From: Ahaetulla prasina
Lineage: Eukaryota > Chordata > Lepidosauria > Squamata > Colubridae
Assembly (NCBI RefSeq): GCF_028640845.1
Contig: NC_080541.1
Location: forward strand, 8,291,935-8,355,934
Length of the DNA stretch: 64,000 bases
Reading direction: 5' to 3'
Position numbers and translations under genes: made by a program
Notes under the pieces: model-generated
What the model was told of the DNA's origin: nothing
Seen by the model: the letters and a program-made list of their open reading frames with translations, nothing else
Databases searched by the model: none
Part shown: piece after piece, positions 1 through 10,904 of the stretch
Position numbering within the stretch: position 1 is the stretch's first letter
Layout: each line of letters begins with the position of its first letter

Positions 1-280
1 AGCTGGCCTTCATGTGTGCGGCAGTGCTGGAAACTGGAAGAACTGGTCTTCCATTTTCCGGAGTGAGCATGCGCGCCAGCCAGCTGATTGTCACACGTGC
101 ATGTGTGCCATAAACCCGGAAGAGGAACGGGCCACTGTGCATGTGCATGCCGGAAACCGGAAGTTCATTTTCCGGTCTGTGCATACCCCTTGTGCAGCTC
201 CTCTTCCGGGTTGCATACCAAACGAGCGCACATGTGCGCTCCCTTTTCGGCACTCGGTGCCAAAAGGTTCTCCATCCCTG
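1..280. mobile_element. hAT-type GC-rich MITE, cut by window start
   Basis: GC- and CpG-rich block with repeated CATGTGCG-like words. Its right end, ccaaaaggttctccatccctg, resembles the terminal repeat of the elements at 19010-19436 and 32507-34099 (consensus ggttcgccatcactg). CR1 sequence starts directly after it. The left end lies outside the window, so its TSD cannot be checked. No open frame of interest. Confidence 0.5.
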
Positions 281-1060
281 CCCTATAAGATTTCCAACAA
301 ATGGTTGTCCAATCTATTCTTAAAATCCTCCAGTGCCTCCACAACTACTGGAGGCAACGCATTACTTTTTCTTTCAGGAAATTTCTCTTTAGTTCTAGGC
401 TTGTTCTCTCCTTGATTAGTTTCCATCCATTGCTTCTTGTCCTGCCTTCAGGTGTTTTGGAGAAGAGGTTGACCCTCTCTTCTTTGTGGCCAACGCCTTA
501 GATCAGTGGTAGTCAACCTGGTCCCTACCACCCATTAGTGGGCATTCCAGCTTTCATGGTGGGTGGTAGGGGTTTTATCTGATACTGAAGCACTTTCCTT
601 TTTTTTAAATTTAATTGACTTTTTTAAAAAAAATCATAGCATTATTTAAAAACATTTTCAATAGGTTTTCATAAAATTCCCTGTGACAATTTAAATTTCT
701 GAAAATATACTATTTATATCGCCCGTGCATAAGTTTAGTTCATGTTACGTAAGTGAAACTAAATGGCGCTATAGTGCGACCGCAAACAAAAGAGCCTCGT
801 CCCAGAATAGCTCGCACATCTCCCTCCACACTACCCAGCTGTAATAGACAAGCAGAGCTGGTAGCCTGCGCCATCGCCCCCCAAACCCAATCCACGATGT
901 GCAAGAGGGATGCACAGATGACGATACACGGCGCATTACTGTGGAATCAGTGGGCGGATAGAAAATTTTACTACTAATAGAGATACAAAAGTGGGTGGTA
1001 GGTATAAAAAGGTCAACTACCCCTGCCTCAGATGTTGGAACACTGCTATCATGATATAAT
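281..1060 (-). mobile_element. CR1 LINE fragment, split by a hAT MITE
   Basis: Reverse complement of the 3' part of CR1 ORF2 (the region encoding the IKERSNLELRRNFL-type motif). It runs 281-503 and resumes at 1034-1060 (gttggaacactgctatcatg). The gap is filled by the MITE at 504-1025. Degenerate and non-functional. Confidence 0.85.
504..1025. mobile_element. Non-autonomous hAT element, 522 bp
   Basis: Terminal inverted repeats start cagtggtagtcaacct and, read from the other end, caggggtagttgacct; both continue into a ctaccaccca box. Flanking 8-bp target duplications are ccttagat (496-503) and cctcagat (1026-1033), 7 of 8 matching; CR1 normally reads cctcagat here, so this is a clean insertion into CR1. 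I recognise no transposase inside. Eight-base TSDs with CAG ends are typical of the hAT superfamily. Confidence 0.88.
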
Positions 1061-1227
1061 GAAATTATATAAGCCACCCAGCACCATCCATGTATGAGTT
1101 GAGCAGCCACGTAAACTTGTAATAATATCATAAAATAAAATAATAACATGTTACGAAGGTAGCTGTTGAGCTAACCAGTTAGTTTGACATACTCAAGCAT
1201 ATAAAACACGATCGCTAATGTATCTAT
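1061..1227. other. AT-rich, no recognised feature
   Basis: Between two CR1 fragments; nothing recognised. Confidence 0.4.
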
Positions 1228-1479
1228 GCCATTTGAGACAAGTGACTGTCCAATCATATCTTAAAATTCTCCAATGTTGGAGCTTCTGAAGGCAAGTTGT
1301 TCCACTGATTAATTGTTCTCACTGTCAGGAAATTTCTCCTTAGTTCTGGGCTGCTTCTCTCCTTAATTAGTTCCAATTCGTTCTTTCTTGTCTTGTCTCC
1401 TGGTGGTTTGAAAATCAGTTGACTCCCCCTCTTCTTTGTGGCAGCCCCTCAAGTACTTCGATATGTCTATCATGTTGAG
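1228..1479 (-). mobile_element. CR1 LINE fragment
   Basis: Reverse complement of CR1 ORF2 3' end: tgtccaatcatatcttaaa, then ctgtcaggaaatttctcctt and cttctttgtggcagcccctc. Older and more diverged than the copies near 27.6 kb. Confidence 0.85.
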
Positions 1480-1616
1480 GGTTTCCTCAAATATTAAAAT
1501 ATCAAATACTTTTTATATAAAATATCGAATAATATTTGACATTCTAGTATCAATATGCACATATGTTCATGATATGTACATATTGATACAGGAATATCAA
1601 ATACTATATGCTGTTG
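1480..1616. repeat. AT-rich block with a 45-bp palindrome
   Basis: Around 1548-1595 the sequence gtatcaatatg...catatgttcatg is mirrored by the following half with few mismatches, giving a short hairpin. Related AT-rich words (atatcaaatact) occur on both sides. Origin not recognised. Confidence 0.45.
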
Positions 1617-1690
1617 TCCCAAAGGTGCTTTTTTTCAAGCGAAAACTGGACTTTCTTGTCCTTCTTTGAAGATGTTGAAGAAGCTTCTTG
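1617..1690 (-). mobile_element. Penelope-like family A fragment
   Basis: Starts tgtcccaaaggtgctttttt and contains ctggactttcttg, as in the longer family A copies at 19.7 and 34.1 kb, then switches strand at the gaagaagcttctt palindrome. The hammerhead-like core is not intact here. Confidence 0.5.
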
Positions 1691-2572
1691 GATGAAGTGG
1701 CGAAACAATTCTGGGCCAAAATTAAAAAGTGGTTACAGGACATAATACAGAAACCAATAAAGGGAGAGCCAGAACAATTTTTATTAGGGATTCCAACAGA
1801 AAATTATATAAACGATATGCAATATTTAATAGAATAGAATAGAATAGAATTTTTTATTGGCCATGTGTGATTGGACACACAAGGAATTTGTCTTGGTGCA
1901 TGTGTTCTCAGTGTACATAAAAGAAAAGATACCTTCATCAAGGTACAACATTTACAACACAAATGATGGTCAATATATCAATATAAATCATAAGAATTGC
2001 CAGCAACAAAGTTACAGTCATACAGTCATAAGTGGAAAGAGATTGGTGATGAGAACTATGAGAAGATTAATAGTAGTGCAGATTTAGTAAATAGTTTGAC
2101 AGTGTTGAGGGAATTATTTGTTTAGCAGAGTGATGGCCTTCGGGGAAAAACTGTTCTTGTGTCTCCATATATTGACAGCATCCATCCATAATACTCCATA
2201 TATTGACAGCAACACGTATAGCCTATGCCCAAAATTGCAAGAATGAAAATCCACCAACAGAGGAAAAACTAATTAAAAAAAATATTAGAATGTGCAGAGA
2301 TGGACAAACTTACAAAAGAAATTAAAGAGAAATAGGACACAGAATATTATAAGGTCTGGAGCAAATGGTATGAATGGTTAGAAAATAGGAACAATAGATA
2401 AATAAAAGAAGAGTAAGATAGAACTAAAATATGTGTAAATAATAGGAAAGGACTGTCTTGAATAGCTGATAAACAGTGATATCTACATAAATGTTGTATG
2501 TTTTGTCTTTCGTTTTAATGTGTGTTTAAAAATAAAAAAAACTTTACTAAAAAAAAGAAAAAAACAACAACC
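1691..2572 (+). mobile_element. L1 ORF2 C-terminus and 3' end, split by L3 tail
   Basis: Frame around 1691-1830 reads FWAKIKKWLQDIIQKP-like residues, and 2215-2400 reads IAYAQN..NENPPTEEKL, typical of the L1 ORF2 C-terminus. A poly-A-rich 3' end follows at 2525-2570. The L3-type tail at 1831-2195 interrupts it. A second copy of the right part lies at about 3935-4310 in the tandem duplicate. Confidence 0.75.
1831..2195 (-). mobile_element. CR1/L3-type LINE 3' end with AATAG tail
   Basis: Reverse complement of a LINE 3' UTR ending gtccaatcacacatggccaa taaaaaattctattctattc. The AATAG pentanucleotide tail is at 1829-1850. The same 3' end occurs at 3601-3930, 15095-15184 and twice at 31098-31430. 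LINE tails seeding AATAG microsatellites have been described in snakes. Confidence 0.8.
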
Positions 2573-5335
2573 ATCGCTTGGATGACTGAGAATCTCCATA
2601 GACGATGTGTACTGTTGTGCACTGTTCTGATTGCCACACCTCCAAAGGATATTTAACTATTTAACACCACCGACAATACATCTACCATTCAAAACGACCT
2701 TGATCATCTAACCGCTTAGTCTAAAACTTGGCAACTCCAAATCTCAACCAGCAAATGCTCAGTCTTACATATTGGAAAAAAGAACCCAAACACTAAGTAC
2801 ATACTTGACGGACATTACCTTACAGATGACCCCCATCCCGTTAAAGAGCTTGGAGTTTTCATGTCAAATGATCTAAGTGCCAAAGCCCACTGCAACTACA
2901 TAGCAAAAAAGGCTCTAAGAGTTGTAAACCTAATCTTGTGTAGCTTCTTTTCCAAAAACACTACACTACTAACCAGAGCATATAAAACATTTGCTAGACC
3001 AATTCTAGAATACAGCTCGCCTGTTTGGAACCCTCACCACATCTCTGACATCAATACAATTGAACGTGTCCAAAAATATTTTACAAGAAGAGTTCTCCAT
3101 TCCTCTGAAAACAACAAAATACCTTATCCCACCAGACTTGAAATCCTAGGCTTAGAAAACTTGGAACTCCGTTGCCTTCGACAAGACCTAAGTTTAACTC
3201 ACAGAATCATCTATTGTAATGTCCTTCCTGTTAAAGACTACTTCAGCTTTAATTGCAATACTACAAGAGCAACCGATAGATTTAAGCTTAATGTTAACCG
3301 CTTTAATCTAGATTGCAGAAAATATGACTTCTGTAACAGAATCATCAGTGCTTGGAACACTTTACCTGACTCTGTGGTCTCTTCCCATAATCCCAAAAGC
3401 TTTAACCAAAAACTTTCTACTATTGACCTCACCCCATTCCTAAGAGGACCATAAGGGGCGTGCACAAGCGCACAAACGTGCCTACCGTTCTGTCCTATTG
3501 TTTTTCTTTTCTTCTTCCTATATATATATATATATATATGCTTATACCTCCTAATATTTACTCTCATATATGTTTATATACTATATAATCTTTTGTATGG
3601 CCAAATGTGATTGGACACACAAGGAATTTGTCTTGGTGCATAGGCTCTCAGTGTACATAAAAGAAAAGATACCTTCATCAAGGTACAACATTTACAACAC
3701 AAATGATGGTCAATATATCAATATAAATCATAAGAATTGCCAGCAACAAAGTTACAGTCATACAGTCATAAGTGGAAAGAGAACTATGAGAAGATTAATA
3801 ATAGTGCAGATTTAGTAACTAGTTTGACAGTGTTGAGGGAATTATTTGTTTAGCAGAGTGATGGCCTTCGGGGAAAAACTGTTCTTGTGTCTCCATATAT
3901 TGACAGCATCCATCCATAATACTCCATATATTGACAGCAACACGTATAGCCTATGCCCAAAATTCTAAGAATGAAAATCCACCAACAGAGGAAAAACTAA
4001 TTAAAAAAAAATATTAGAATGTGCAGAGATGGACAAACTTACAAAAGAAATTAAAGAGAAATAGGACACAGAATATTATAAGGTCTGGAGCAAATGGTAT
4101 GAATGGTTAGAAAATAGGAACAATAGATAAATAAAAGAAGAGTAAGATAGAACTAAAATATGTGTAAATAATAGGAAAGGACTGTCTTGAATAGCTGATA
4201 AACAGTGATATCTACATAAATGTTGTATGTTTTGTCTTTCGTTTTAATGTGTGTTTAAAAATAAAAAAAACTTTACTAAAAAAAAGAAAAAAACAACAAC
4301 CATCACTTGGATGACTGAGAATCTCCATAGACGATGTGTACTGTTGTGCACTGTTCTGATTGCCACACCTCCAAAGGATATTTAACTATTTAACACCACC
4401 GACAATACATCTACCATTCAAAAAGACCTTGATCATTTAACCGCTTGGTCTAAAACTTGGCAACTCCAAATCTCAACCAGCAAATGCTCAGTCTTACATA
4501 TAGGAAAAAAGAACCCAAACCCTAAGTACTCGCTTGATGGACATTACCTCACAGATGACCCCCATCCCATTAAAGCCCTTGGAGTTTTCATGTCAAATGA
4601 TCTAAGTGCCAAAGCCCACTGCAACTACATAGCAAAAAAGGCTCTAAGAGTTGTAAACCTAATTTTGCGCAGCTTCTTTTCCAAAAACACTACACTACTA
4701 ACCAGAGCATATAAAACATTTGCTAGACCAATTCTAGAATACAGCTCACCTGTTTGGAACCCTCACCACATCTCTGACATCAATTCAATTGAACGTGTCC
4801 AAAAATATTTTACAAGAAGAGTTCTCCATTCCTCTGAAAACAACAAAATACCTTATCCCACCAGACTTGAAATCCTAGGCTTAGAAAACTTGGAACTCCG
4901 TCGCCTTCGACAAGACCTAAGTTTAACTCATAGAATCATCTATTGTAATGTCCTTCCTGTTAAAGACTACTTCAGCTTTAATTGCAATACTACAAGAGCA
5001 ACCAATAGATTTAAACTTAATGTTAACCGCTTTAATCTAGATTGCAGAAAATATGACTTCTGTAACAGAATCATCAGTGCTTGGAACACTTTACCTGACT
5101 CTGTGGTCTCTTCCCATAATCCCAAAAGCTTTAACCAAAAACTTTCTACTATTGACCTCACCCCATTCCTAAGAGGACCATAAGGGGCGTGCATAAGCAC
5201 ACAAACGTGCCTACCATTCTGTCCTATTGTTTTTCTTTTCTTCTTCCTATATATATATATATGCTTATACCTCCTAATATTTACTCTCATATATGTTTAT
5301 ATACTATATAATCTTTTTGTATGATGTTGTGACAA
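1857..5335. repeat. 1.74-kb direct tandem duplication
   Basis: Unit 1 is about 1861-3600 and unit 2 about 3601-5335. Each holds the L3 tail (-), the L1 end (+) and the CR1-group LINE ORF (+). The junction near 3600 joins LINE 3' UTR (cttttgtatgg) to L3 sequence (ccaaatgtgattgg), so the right breakpoint lies in the LINE 3' UTR and the left one in the L3 tail. Divergence is about 1-2 percent by eye: 4 of 197 residues differ in the LINE ORF, and unit 2 lacks 12 bases near 3780. Unit 2 alone has the true LINE 3' end (tgttgtgacaaaaataaata). Confidence 0.93.
2640..3600 (+). pseudogene. CR1-group LINE reverse transcriptase C-terminus, copy 1
   Basis: The open frame 2861-3454 (197 codons) is the end of a non-LTR reverse transcriptase ORF. 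Visible motifs are LGVFMSNDL at the start, ARPILEYSSPVWNP, IERVQKYFTRRV, LEILGLENLELR and AWNTLPDSVV. Related sequence begins about 2640 but is out of frame before 2861. The family belongs to the CR1/jockey group; the exact clade is not certain. The 3' UTR contains caaacgtgcctaccgttc and a (TA)n tract. No endonuclease domain, so it is dead on arrival. Confidence 0.82.
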
Positions 5336-5362
5336 AAATAAATAAATAAATAAATAAAATAT
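4370..5362 (+). pseudogene. CR1-group LINE reverse transcriptase C-terminus, copy 2
   Basis: Second copy of the element at 2640-3600, inside tandem unit 2. The open frame 4590-5183 has 197 codons and differs from copy 1 at four residues (C to R twice, T to S, D to N). It keeps the full 3' end: a shortened (TA)n tract, tgatgttgtgacaaaaataa and an (AAAT)n tail. Further pieces of the family lie at 25108, 47766 and 49401. Confidence 0.83.
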
Positions 5363-5559
5363 ACAGGTGACTAGTAGACTCGAAGACTTCCTGGTGCAGT
5401 TGGTTTGAGCACACTGTAAGTGCACACTGTTGGACTAGTTATCCACTTATCCCATCCACCCATGCTTATATCCTCATATCTCTGATGTGTCCTCCGCATT
5501 TTGAAGATAACATCACAAGAGGAAAAAAATCTATTTAGAAAAGGCCGAATAGCTTTGTC
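5363..5559. other. No recognised feature
   Basis: Unique-looking sequence between the LINE tail and a PLE fragment. Confidence 0.4.
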
Positions 5560-5739
5560 CTTAGTGCTCTCTGAGCTTGGATGTTTTCCTGAAGATGTTT
5601 CATAACCCAACTAGGCAACTTCATCAGGGCTAGGAAGTACTGGGATTTCCAGAGTGGGAGGAGGAGGAGGACTGTGGAGTCCCTGGTGCTGTCTGAACTA
5701 GACTGTTTTCTTGCAGATGTTTCATTACCTAAATACTAA
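5560..5739 (-). mobile_element. Penelope-like family C fragments
   Basis: Two pieces of one repeat family in reverse complement: ctctgagcttggatgttttc at 5568-5587 and cttgcagatgtttcattacc at 5711-5730. The second is cut by the SINE at 5740. Recognised from recurrence (30.9, 35.8, 37.7, 43.5, 54.1, 56.3 kb) and the hammerhead-like core. Confidence 0.65.
5594..5627 (-). ncRNA. Hammerhead-like core, PLE family C
   Basis: Minus strand: CTGATGA, one extra A, an imperfect stem II of about 18 bases with a TAGTTG loop, then GAAAC and ATC. The boxes match hammerhead core nucleotides except for the extra base before stem II. One U-U mismatch is seen in stem II, so activity is doubtful. Confidence 0.55.
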
Positions 5740-6017
5740 ATGGGCCGGGGTGTGGCTCAGGCTGTAAGAAGCCTGTTATTAAACACAGCTGCCTGCAATT
5801 ACTGCAGGTTCTAGTCCCACCAGGCCCAAGGTTGACTCAGCCTTCCATCCTTTATAAGGTAGGTAAAATGAGGACCCAGATTGTTGCGGGGGCAATAAGT
5901 TGACTTTGTATATAAATATACAAATAGAATGAGACTATTGCCTTACACAATGTAAGCCACCCTGAGTCTTCGGAGAAGGGCGGGATATAAATGTAAAAAA
6001 AAAATAAAAAAAAATAG
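5740..6017 (+). mobile_element. tRNA-derived SINE with LINE-like 3' tail
   Basis: Starts gggccggggtgtggctcagg (A-box-like tggctcaggctg) and has a B-box-like ggttctagtcc. The body has cagccttccatcctttat; the tail ccctgagtcttcggagaagg resembles the L2 3' ends in this window, followed by A-rich sequence. Further copies lie at 35977-36235 and 40966-41235. Confidence 0.82.
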
Positions 6018-6177
6018 TATGACAATGAGGACAGGACTCCAAGTTGAAGTGGGAGACTTTGGAATATTGTTGTATTTGTCTCTCTCTCTGTGTATGTTTG
6101 TGTGTTTACACTAGAGCATTGCTCTTTATTTATAACATTTTCAGCTGTTAGAATTCCTGGGCTAGAAATCCAGTAAA

Positions 6178-6248
6178 GATCGATCGATCAATCGATAGAG
6201 AGAAATATACAGATATACATGTATATATGTATATAGATAAAAAGGATA

Positions 6249-6284
<36 letters not shown>

Positions 6285-6294
6285 TATATGTATG
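6178..6294. repeat. (GATC)n, (TA)n and (GTAT)n microsatellites
   Basis: gatcgatcgatcaatcgat followed by mixed TA, TATG and GTAT runs up to the edge of the PLE. Confidence 0.9.
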
Positions 6295-6947
6295 TAGGTC
6301 TTTGGTTATTCGGGTTTTCTCCTGCATAAAATTGGAAGTGTCTTGGCAACGTTTCAACGAAGTCTCATTCATCATCTTCAGGCTGGTGTTTACAGCTTCG
6401 TGCTTCTAGGAGCTGTAATCGCAGCTTTCTTCCTTTTAACTGCTAATGGGGGTTTGAACTGATTGGTTGGGAGCTTGGCTGTGTTCTGATTGGGTGGAGG
6501 TGTATTCTGATTGGTTGGGGATTTGGCTGTGCTCTGATTGGATGGTGGGGTTGGCTGTGCTCTGATTGGATGGGGGGGTGTTCTGTTGGGGGGGCTTGGT
6601 TGTGCTCAGGTTAGTCTGAGTTGCAGGGGGATTTGAGTTGGTGAGCTGCATTGCTGTTTTTTTGCTTCGCGTTCGTGGTCGTGCTACATCTTCATGGTGG
6701 GTGTCAGTCTGCTGCATGTATGGATGGGGGGGTGTTGAAATGGCTAGTGATGCAGCTGTGGTCTGGCTTCTGGTCTGTGGTCGTGCTTCATCATCGGTGT
6801 GGGTTTGAGTCTGCTTTCCGCATGGATGTGTGGTGGTGACATGCTGTGTGGCTCTCGTGAGTGTGGGTCTGGCGTCATTCCTCATGTTAGGGACTTGTTT
6901 GTCGATAAGGGCGGGTTTCCAAATGGCTGGTAGGTGGGAGGTATCAG
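6295..6947 (-). mobile_element. Penelope-like family B, 3' ORF tail plus hammerhead region
   Basis: The longest family B copy. Plus strand starts gtaggtctttggttattcgg; the hammerhead-like core is at 6348-6381 (last triplet GTT instead of GTC). Upstream on the minus strand is a Ser/Thr/Gln/Asn/Pro-rich frame with PLPAIWKP-like residues near its start and repeated NQSEHSQ units from tandem ccaatcagagcacagcc words. The frame is shifted late relative to the copy at 25771-26148. Probably the C-terminal tail of the PLE ORF. Confidence 0.7.
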
Positions 6948-7101
6948 ATATAGATGTAGATGTATAGATGTATATATATAGAAAGGATAGATAGAGAGAT
7001 ATAGAGATATAGATAGATAGAGAGAGATAGAGAGAGATATACAGATATAGATGTATATAGATAGAAAGGATGGATGGATGGATGGATGGAATGGATGGAT
7101 G

Positions 7102-7173
<72 letters not shown>

Positions 7174-7326
7174 TAAAGATATACAGATATAGATGTATAG
7201 ATGTATATAGAAAGGATAGATAGATATAGATAGATATAGATAAATGTAAATATATATAGATATATATCTATAGATAGAAAATATAGATAGATATAGATAG
7301 ATAGATATAGATACACACACACATGC
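6948..7326. repeat. Compound (GATA)n/(GGAT)n/(GA)n microsatellite
   Basis: About 380 bases of GATA, GGAT, GA and ATAG runs, ending in (CA)n. It holds long stop-free frames in several registers, which are composition artefacts. Confidence 0.95.
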
Positions 7327-7781
7327 GCACAACACACACACCACCAGAATTGTCTGTTTAAAATGGCCGCTTGTGTTTTCAGACCTAACCAACGAAGATC
7401 ATAAGTTCTCCGAGCAGTAATGAGTTCTGCTACCAGTGTTGGTTCCCCTTACTTGATGCCAGAGTGAATGGATGGGGAAGCTGGCTGAGTCTTCATGAAC
7501 AGCCTTTTTTTTTTTTACATTTTCCAGCCTCTAGGCTGCCTGGCTGACATGAACATCTGAGACATATTGGAAAACAGGGAGGGTTTTTTTTTTTCCACTC
7601 CTTTTCTCAGAGTTAAACATAGATGAGTAATTCTGAAAGGCTTTAAAAATAGCACAGGCATCTAAGGACCATCTGCACAAATCAGATAGTCTGAGCAGTT
7701 GCGCCTGAGTGTTGCTATTTCTCCTTTCTAAGGCAGTCGCTGTTTGGAGCCCACTGAATTCACAGATACAGTAATAATAAT
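7327..7781. other. Unique sequence, no recognised feature
   Basis: Ordinary AT-rich DNA with two T runs. No ORF, repeat or RNA recognised. Confidence 0.4.
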
Positions 7782-7783
7782 TA

Positions 7784-8025
7784 CAGGTAGTCCTCCACTT
7801 GCGACAGTTCATTTAGTGACCATTCAAAAAAAAAAACCAACCCTGACTTATGACCATTATTCACACTTTTTGGGAACAATTCGTTCCTCATTCTTCATTG
7901 CAGCGTCCCCAGGGTCACGTGATCAAAATTCAGACATTTGGCAACTGGCTAATGCTTATGATGGTTGCAGTGTCCCAAGGTCATGTGATCTGTTTTTGTG
8001 TGCTTCTTTGCGTTGCCAAAGCAAA
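7784..8025 (+). mobile_element. Tigger/mariner-like MITE fragment
   Basis: Begins TA caggtagtcctccacttgcg, the end sequence of the MITE seen complete at 15716-16111, and continues with ggcaactggctaatgc and gtcatgtgatc. The other end is missing at the LTR boundary. Confidence 0.65.
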
Positions 8026-8030
8026 GCCAC

Positions 8031-8633
8031 TGTTGTGGTCCACCAGCAACCTGTGGAACTGGCAGCAGAGTCGGACAGTGAGGAGGCTGGGGAGGGCAAT
8101 GGGCCAGTCCTGGAGTCAGGGGAATGCCCAGACGAGGGCTCTGTGACAGACGAAGAGATGGGGCCAGGGTAATCTGGGAGTGATGCGCGGACTCCGGAGC
8201 CTCCAGAGGCAGACAGCAGAGAGGCAGAGGAACAGGAGGAGCCTGTTCCTAGTGCCTGCATGCGAAGAGCAGCCAGAAGGCAAGAGCAGCTAAAGTAAAA
8301 AGGACAAATCGGAGTAAGGCCACGAGATGATTGGCCCCTCCCATAAGGCTTAAAAGAGCAGCAACGGCTCTTGGGCTCTTTGTAGGAAAGCAACATTGCT
8401 ATAATTGTTTCTTGCCTCCTGTTTCTGAACTTCGTGGGGTCCTTGCCAAGAAAAGCCTTGGGCAGGTTGCCAAAGAAGACAAAGGTTTGTGATAAGGCCA
8501 AAGGACTTTTTATGAAGGACTTTGTTTTGGACTTAATTTGGGCTAAGGTGAGAGTTCTCAACTGTTCTAATAAAATATGTTTGTTTAGGACTGATTGTGT
8601 CTGATAATAACTACTTGGGCCTGGGTCACAACA
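8031..8633 (+). mobile_element. Solo LTR, family LTR-1
   Basis: Starts TGTTGTGGTCC and ends GGGTCACAACA (TG...CA ends). A TATA-like gcttaaaagagcagc lies near the middle and a taataaaat polyadenylation signal near 8570. No clear 5-bp TSD: the left flank is a MITE and the right flank a CAACA run leading into CR1, so one edge was probably rearranged. No internal retroviral sequence. Its U3 carries a copy of the acidic open frame, broken by a stop near 8170. Confidence 0.82.
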
Positions 8634-8645
8634 CAACACAACACA

Positions 8646-9145
8646 ACACAGAATCACACCTGGAATACTGCATCCAGTTTTGTCAACACATTGCAAAAAA
8701 AGATGTTGAGATTTTGGGGGAAAAAATGCAGAGAAGAAATGCAACTAAGATGATTAAAGGCCTGGAGATTAAAACATGAAAAACGGTTGCAGGATTTGGG
8801 TTGGGCTAGCTTAGAGAAAAGAAGGACGAGTGGGGACATGATAGCAGTATTCCAGTATTTGAGAGGCTGTCACAAAGAGGAGAAAGTCAATTTATTTTCC
8901 AAAGCATCAGAAGGCAAGACAAGAAACAATGGATGGAAGCTAATCAAGGAGAGAAGCAACCTGGAATTGAAGAGAAACTCCCTAACAGTGAGGACAATTA
9001 ACCAGTGAAAGAGCCTCCAGAAATGGTGGGTGCTTCATCACTGAAGAAACTGGACAATCATTTATCAGAAATGGTATAGGATCGCCTGCTTGAGCAGGGG
9101 CTGGACTGGAAGACCTCCACGGTCCCTTCCAGCTCTATTCTGATT
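8646..9145 (+). mobile_element. CR1 LINE 3' end
   Basis: Frames encode pieces of the CR1 ORF2 C-terminus ([35 protein letters not shown]) broken by frameshifts, followed by the 3' UTR with ggactggaagacctccacgg. Confidence 0.88.
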
Positions 9146-9236
9146 GACACGCTTTCTCCTTGATTAGATGGGATAGGCTGCTGTAATGGGACAAACCAAA
9201 AAAATAACAGAAGAGTTGGAAGGGATAACTTCTGAC

Positions 9237-9438
9237 CGGGGTGAAATTCAAAATTTTTCCCTACCGGTTCTGTAGGTGTGGTTTGGTGGGCGTGGCAGGG
9301 ATAGGATATTGGAAAAATCTCCATTCCCACCCCACTCTGGGTTCAGCCAGAGGTGGTATTTGCCACTTCTCTGAACTACTCAAAATTTCCGCTACCGGTT
9401 CTCCAGAACCTGTTAGAACCTGCTGGATTTCATTCCTG
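9237..9438 (+). mobile_element. hAT MITE, family D, 202 bp
   Basis: TIR-like ends cggggtgaaattcaa and ggatttcattcctg, with the inner motif ctaccggttctccagaacc. Flanked by a perfect 8-bp TSD cttctgac at 9229-9236 and 9439-9446. Other copies: 16428, 21934, 41887. Confidence 0.88.
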
Positions 9439-9597
9439 CTTCTGACCCCATCTTCTTTGTGGCAGCCCCTCAAATACTGGAGTGCTCCTGTCATGTCACC
9501 CCCTAGTCTCAGGCTCTTAATCCTCTTCGTTGCTCTTCTTTGCACTTTTCTCAAAGTCTCAAACAACTTTTTTTGTAACGTGGTGACCAAACCTGGA

Positions 9598-9976
9598 TGT
9601 CAGTTTTGGAAGGCAATTTTCTTTTTGCTTCTTAACTGCCACATGTTTTAGCTGGGGAAGTTGGGAGGGGGTTGTTGTTGGAGTGGTAGAAAGTTAGTCA
9701 TAACAACATTCCGTATTCAAGGACTTTTGCCTGCATCTGATGTAGACTCCCTGAAGACTGTATCCAATTGAGTGTGACGAGTTGATTGGACAATGCGATG
9801 AACTTGTGGGTATGGGGCAGGGCTGTGAACTGTCAACCGGGTGTGGAAAACCTGGAAGCTTTCAGTTTCGGGTTTTCCTAGCTGTGCCAACAGGACATCT
9901 CTAATAAATTGGAACTTTGAGGAACCTCAAGCCTCAGAGCTTTATTTCGTTGGGGGTGTTCCTTGGAACCCTGACA
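9598..9976 (+). mobile_element. Solo LTR, 379 bp
   Basis: Begins TGTCAG and ends CTGACA, a perfect 6-bp inverted end. Flanked by 5-bp TSD ctgga at 9593-9597 and 9977-9981, inside CR1. The polyadenylation signal aataaa is at about 9904. Differs from LTR-1 and LTR-2. Orientation is taken from the polyA signal. Confidence 0.85.
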
Positions 9977-10080
9977 CTGGATTCCAGGTGTGGTCTTACT
10001 AAGGTTTCATAAAGCGGTACTAACACTTCAAGTGATTTTGATATTATGCCTCTGTATTTATACAGACACTCCTGGAAGAC

Positions 10081-10654
10081 GCCCTGTGAAGTATTTATTT
10101 ATTTCTTTAATCAATTTTTTTATTTAATCAAATCAAATTAATTTATTTAATTTATGAAACCTATTCAAGATTTGGACTCCGTCACAGAAGAAAAACTGTA
10201 CCGATGAATGGAGGTTTGGATAGCAAAACTGCATCTGACAGTTTCAGATTCATTAACTACAAATCTAGGCCAGCGTCATTTCCTACTATTATCATGCATA
10301 AAGAGAAGAATAAAAGTCAATAAATGATAGAGATAAGTAATGCACCCGGGTGGTAGAAAAACTGAGAATTCATCACTGTGAAGGTTGTTATTTGTATCTC
10401 GCGTACGGTGATACCGTATATTTTACAGGAACTGTCAGAATTGCTATTATAATTCCAATTGGCTGAAATCATAAATTGGCCCAATCGTGCAAGGCAGTCA
10501 CAGATAAATATATGTTGTGGCTCAGTGAAAAGAGCACAAAATTGCTGAAGAGCTGATGTGTTTGGGTTTATAATCAGAGTTATTTAACGCAGAAAATAAA
10601 TTGAATTATTGAATTAGAAAACCTTGACATCATTTTTAGATATGACGTTCTTTT
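10081..10654. other. AT-rich sequence, no recognised feature
   Basis: Includes an ATTT-rich patch at 10085-10160. The rest is unique-looking and nothing is recognised. Confidence 0.4.
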
Positions 10655-10904
10655 TTAGATACCTTTTTTTATTGAAAGTCTTTAAAACAGGAGTAAAAAT
10701 TAATACCAGCCAAAACAAAGGAAGAAGGAAACAAGAAAAATGGATAAAATAAAAGAAAAAGCTAAATTGAAAATAGATAGAGGCAAAATGCAAAAGAAAG
10801 AAAAAGATTTTGAAAAGTGACTCTAATCTCCTTTGTAGCAATTATAAGCACAGTTGTAGATACAGTGGTACTCATTGTTTATTGGTTCTGGGAGGCACAA
10901 TGAT

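Larger units (their letters stand above)
9205..10080 (-). mobile_element. CR1 LINE fragment with two insertions
   Basis: Reverse-complement CR1 pieces at 9205-9236, 9447-9597 and 9977-10080 form one element, split by a hAT MITE (9237-9438) and a solo LTR (9598-9976). Confidence 0.8.

Noticed and set aside
6436..7392. 318-codon minus frame as one gene
   Set aside because: The first half is GATA microsatellite; only the last part is the PLE tail and it is frame-shifted relative to the better copy.
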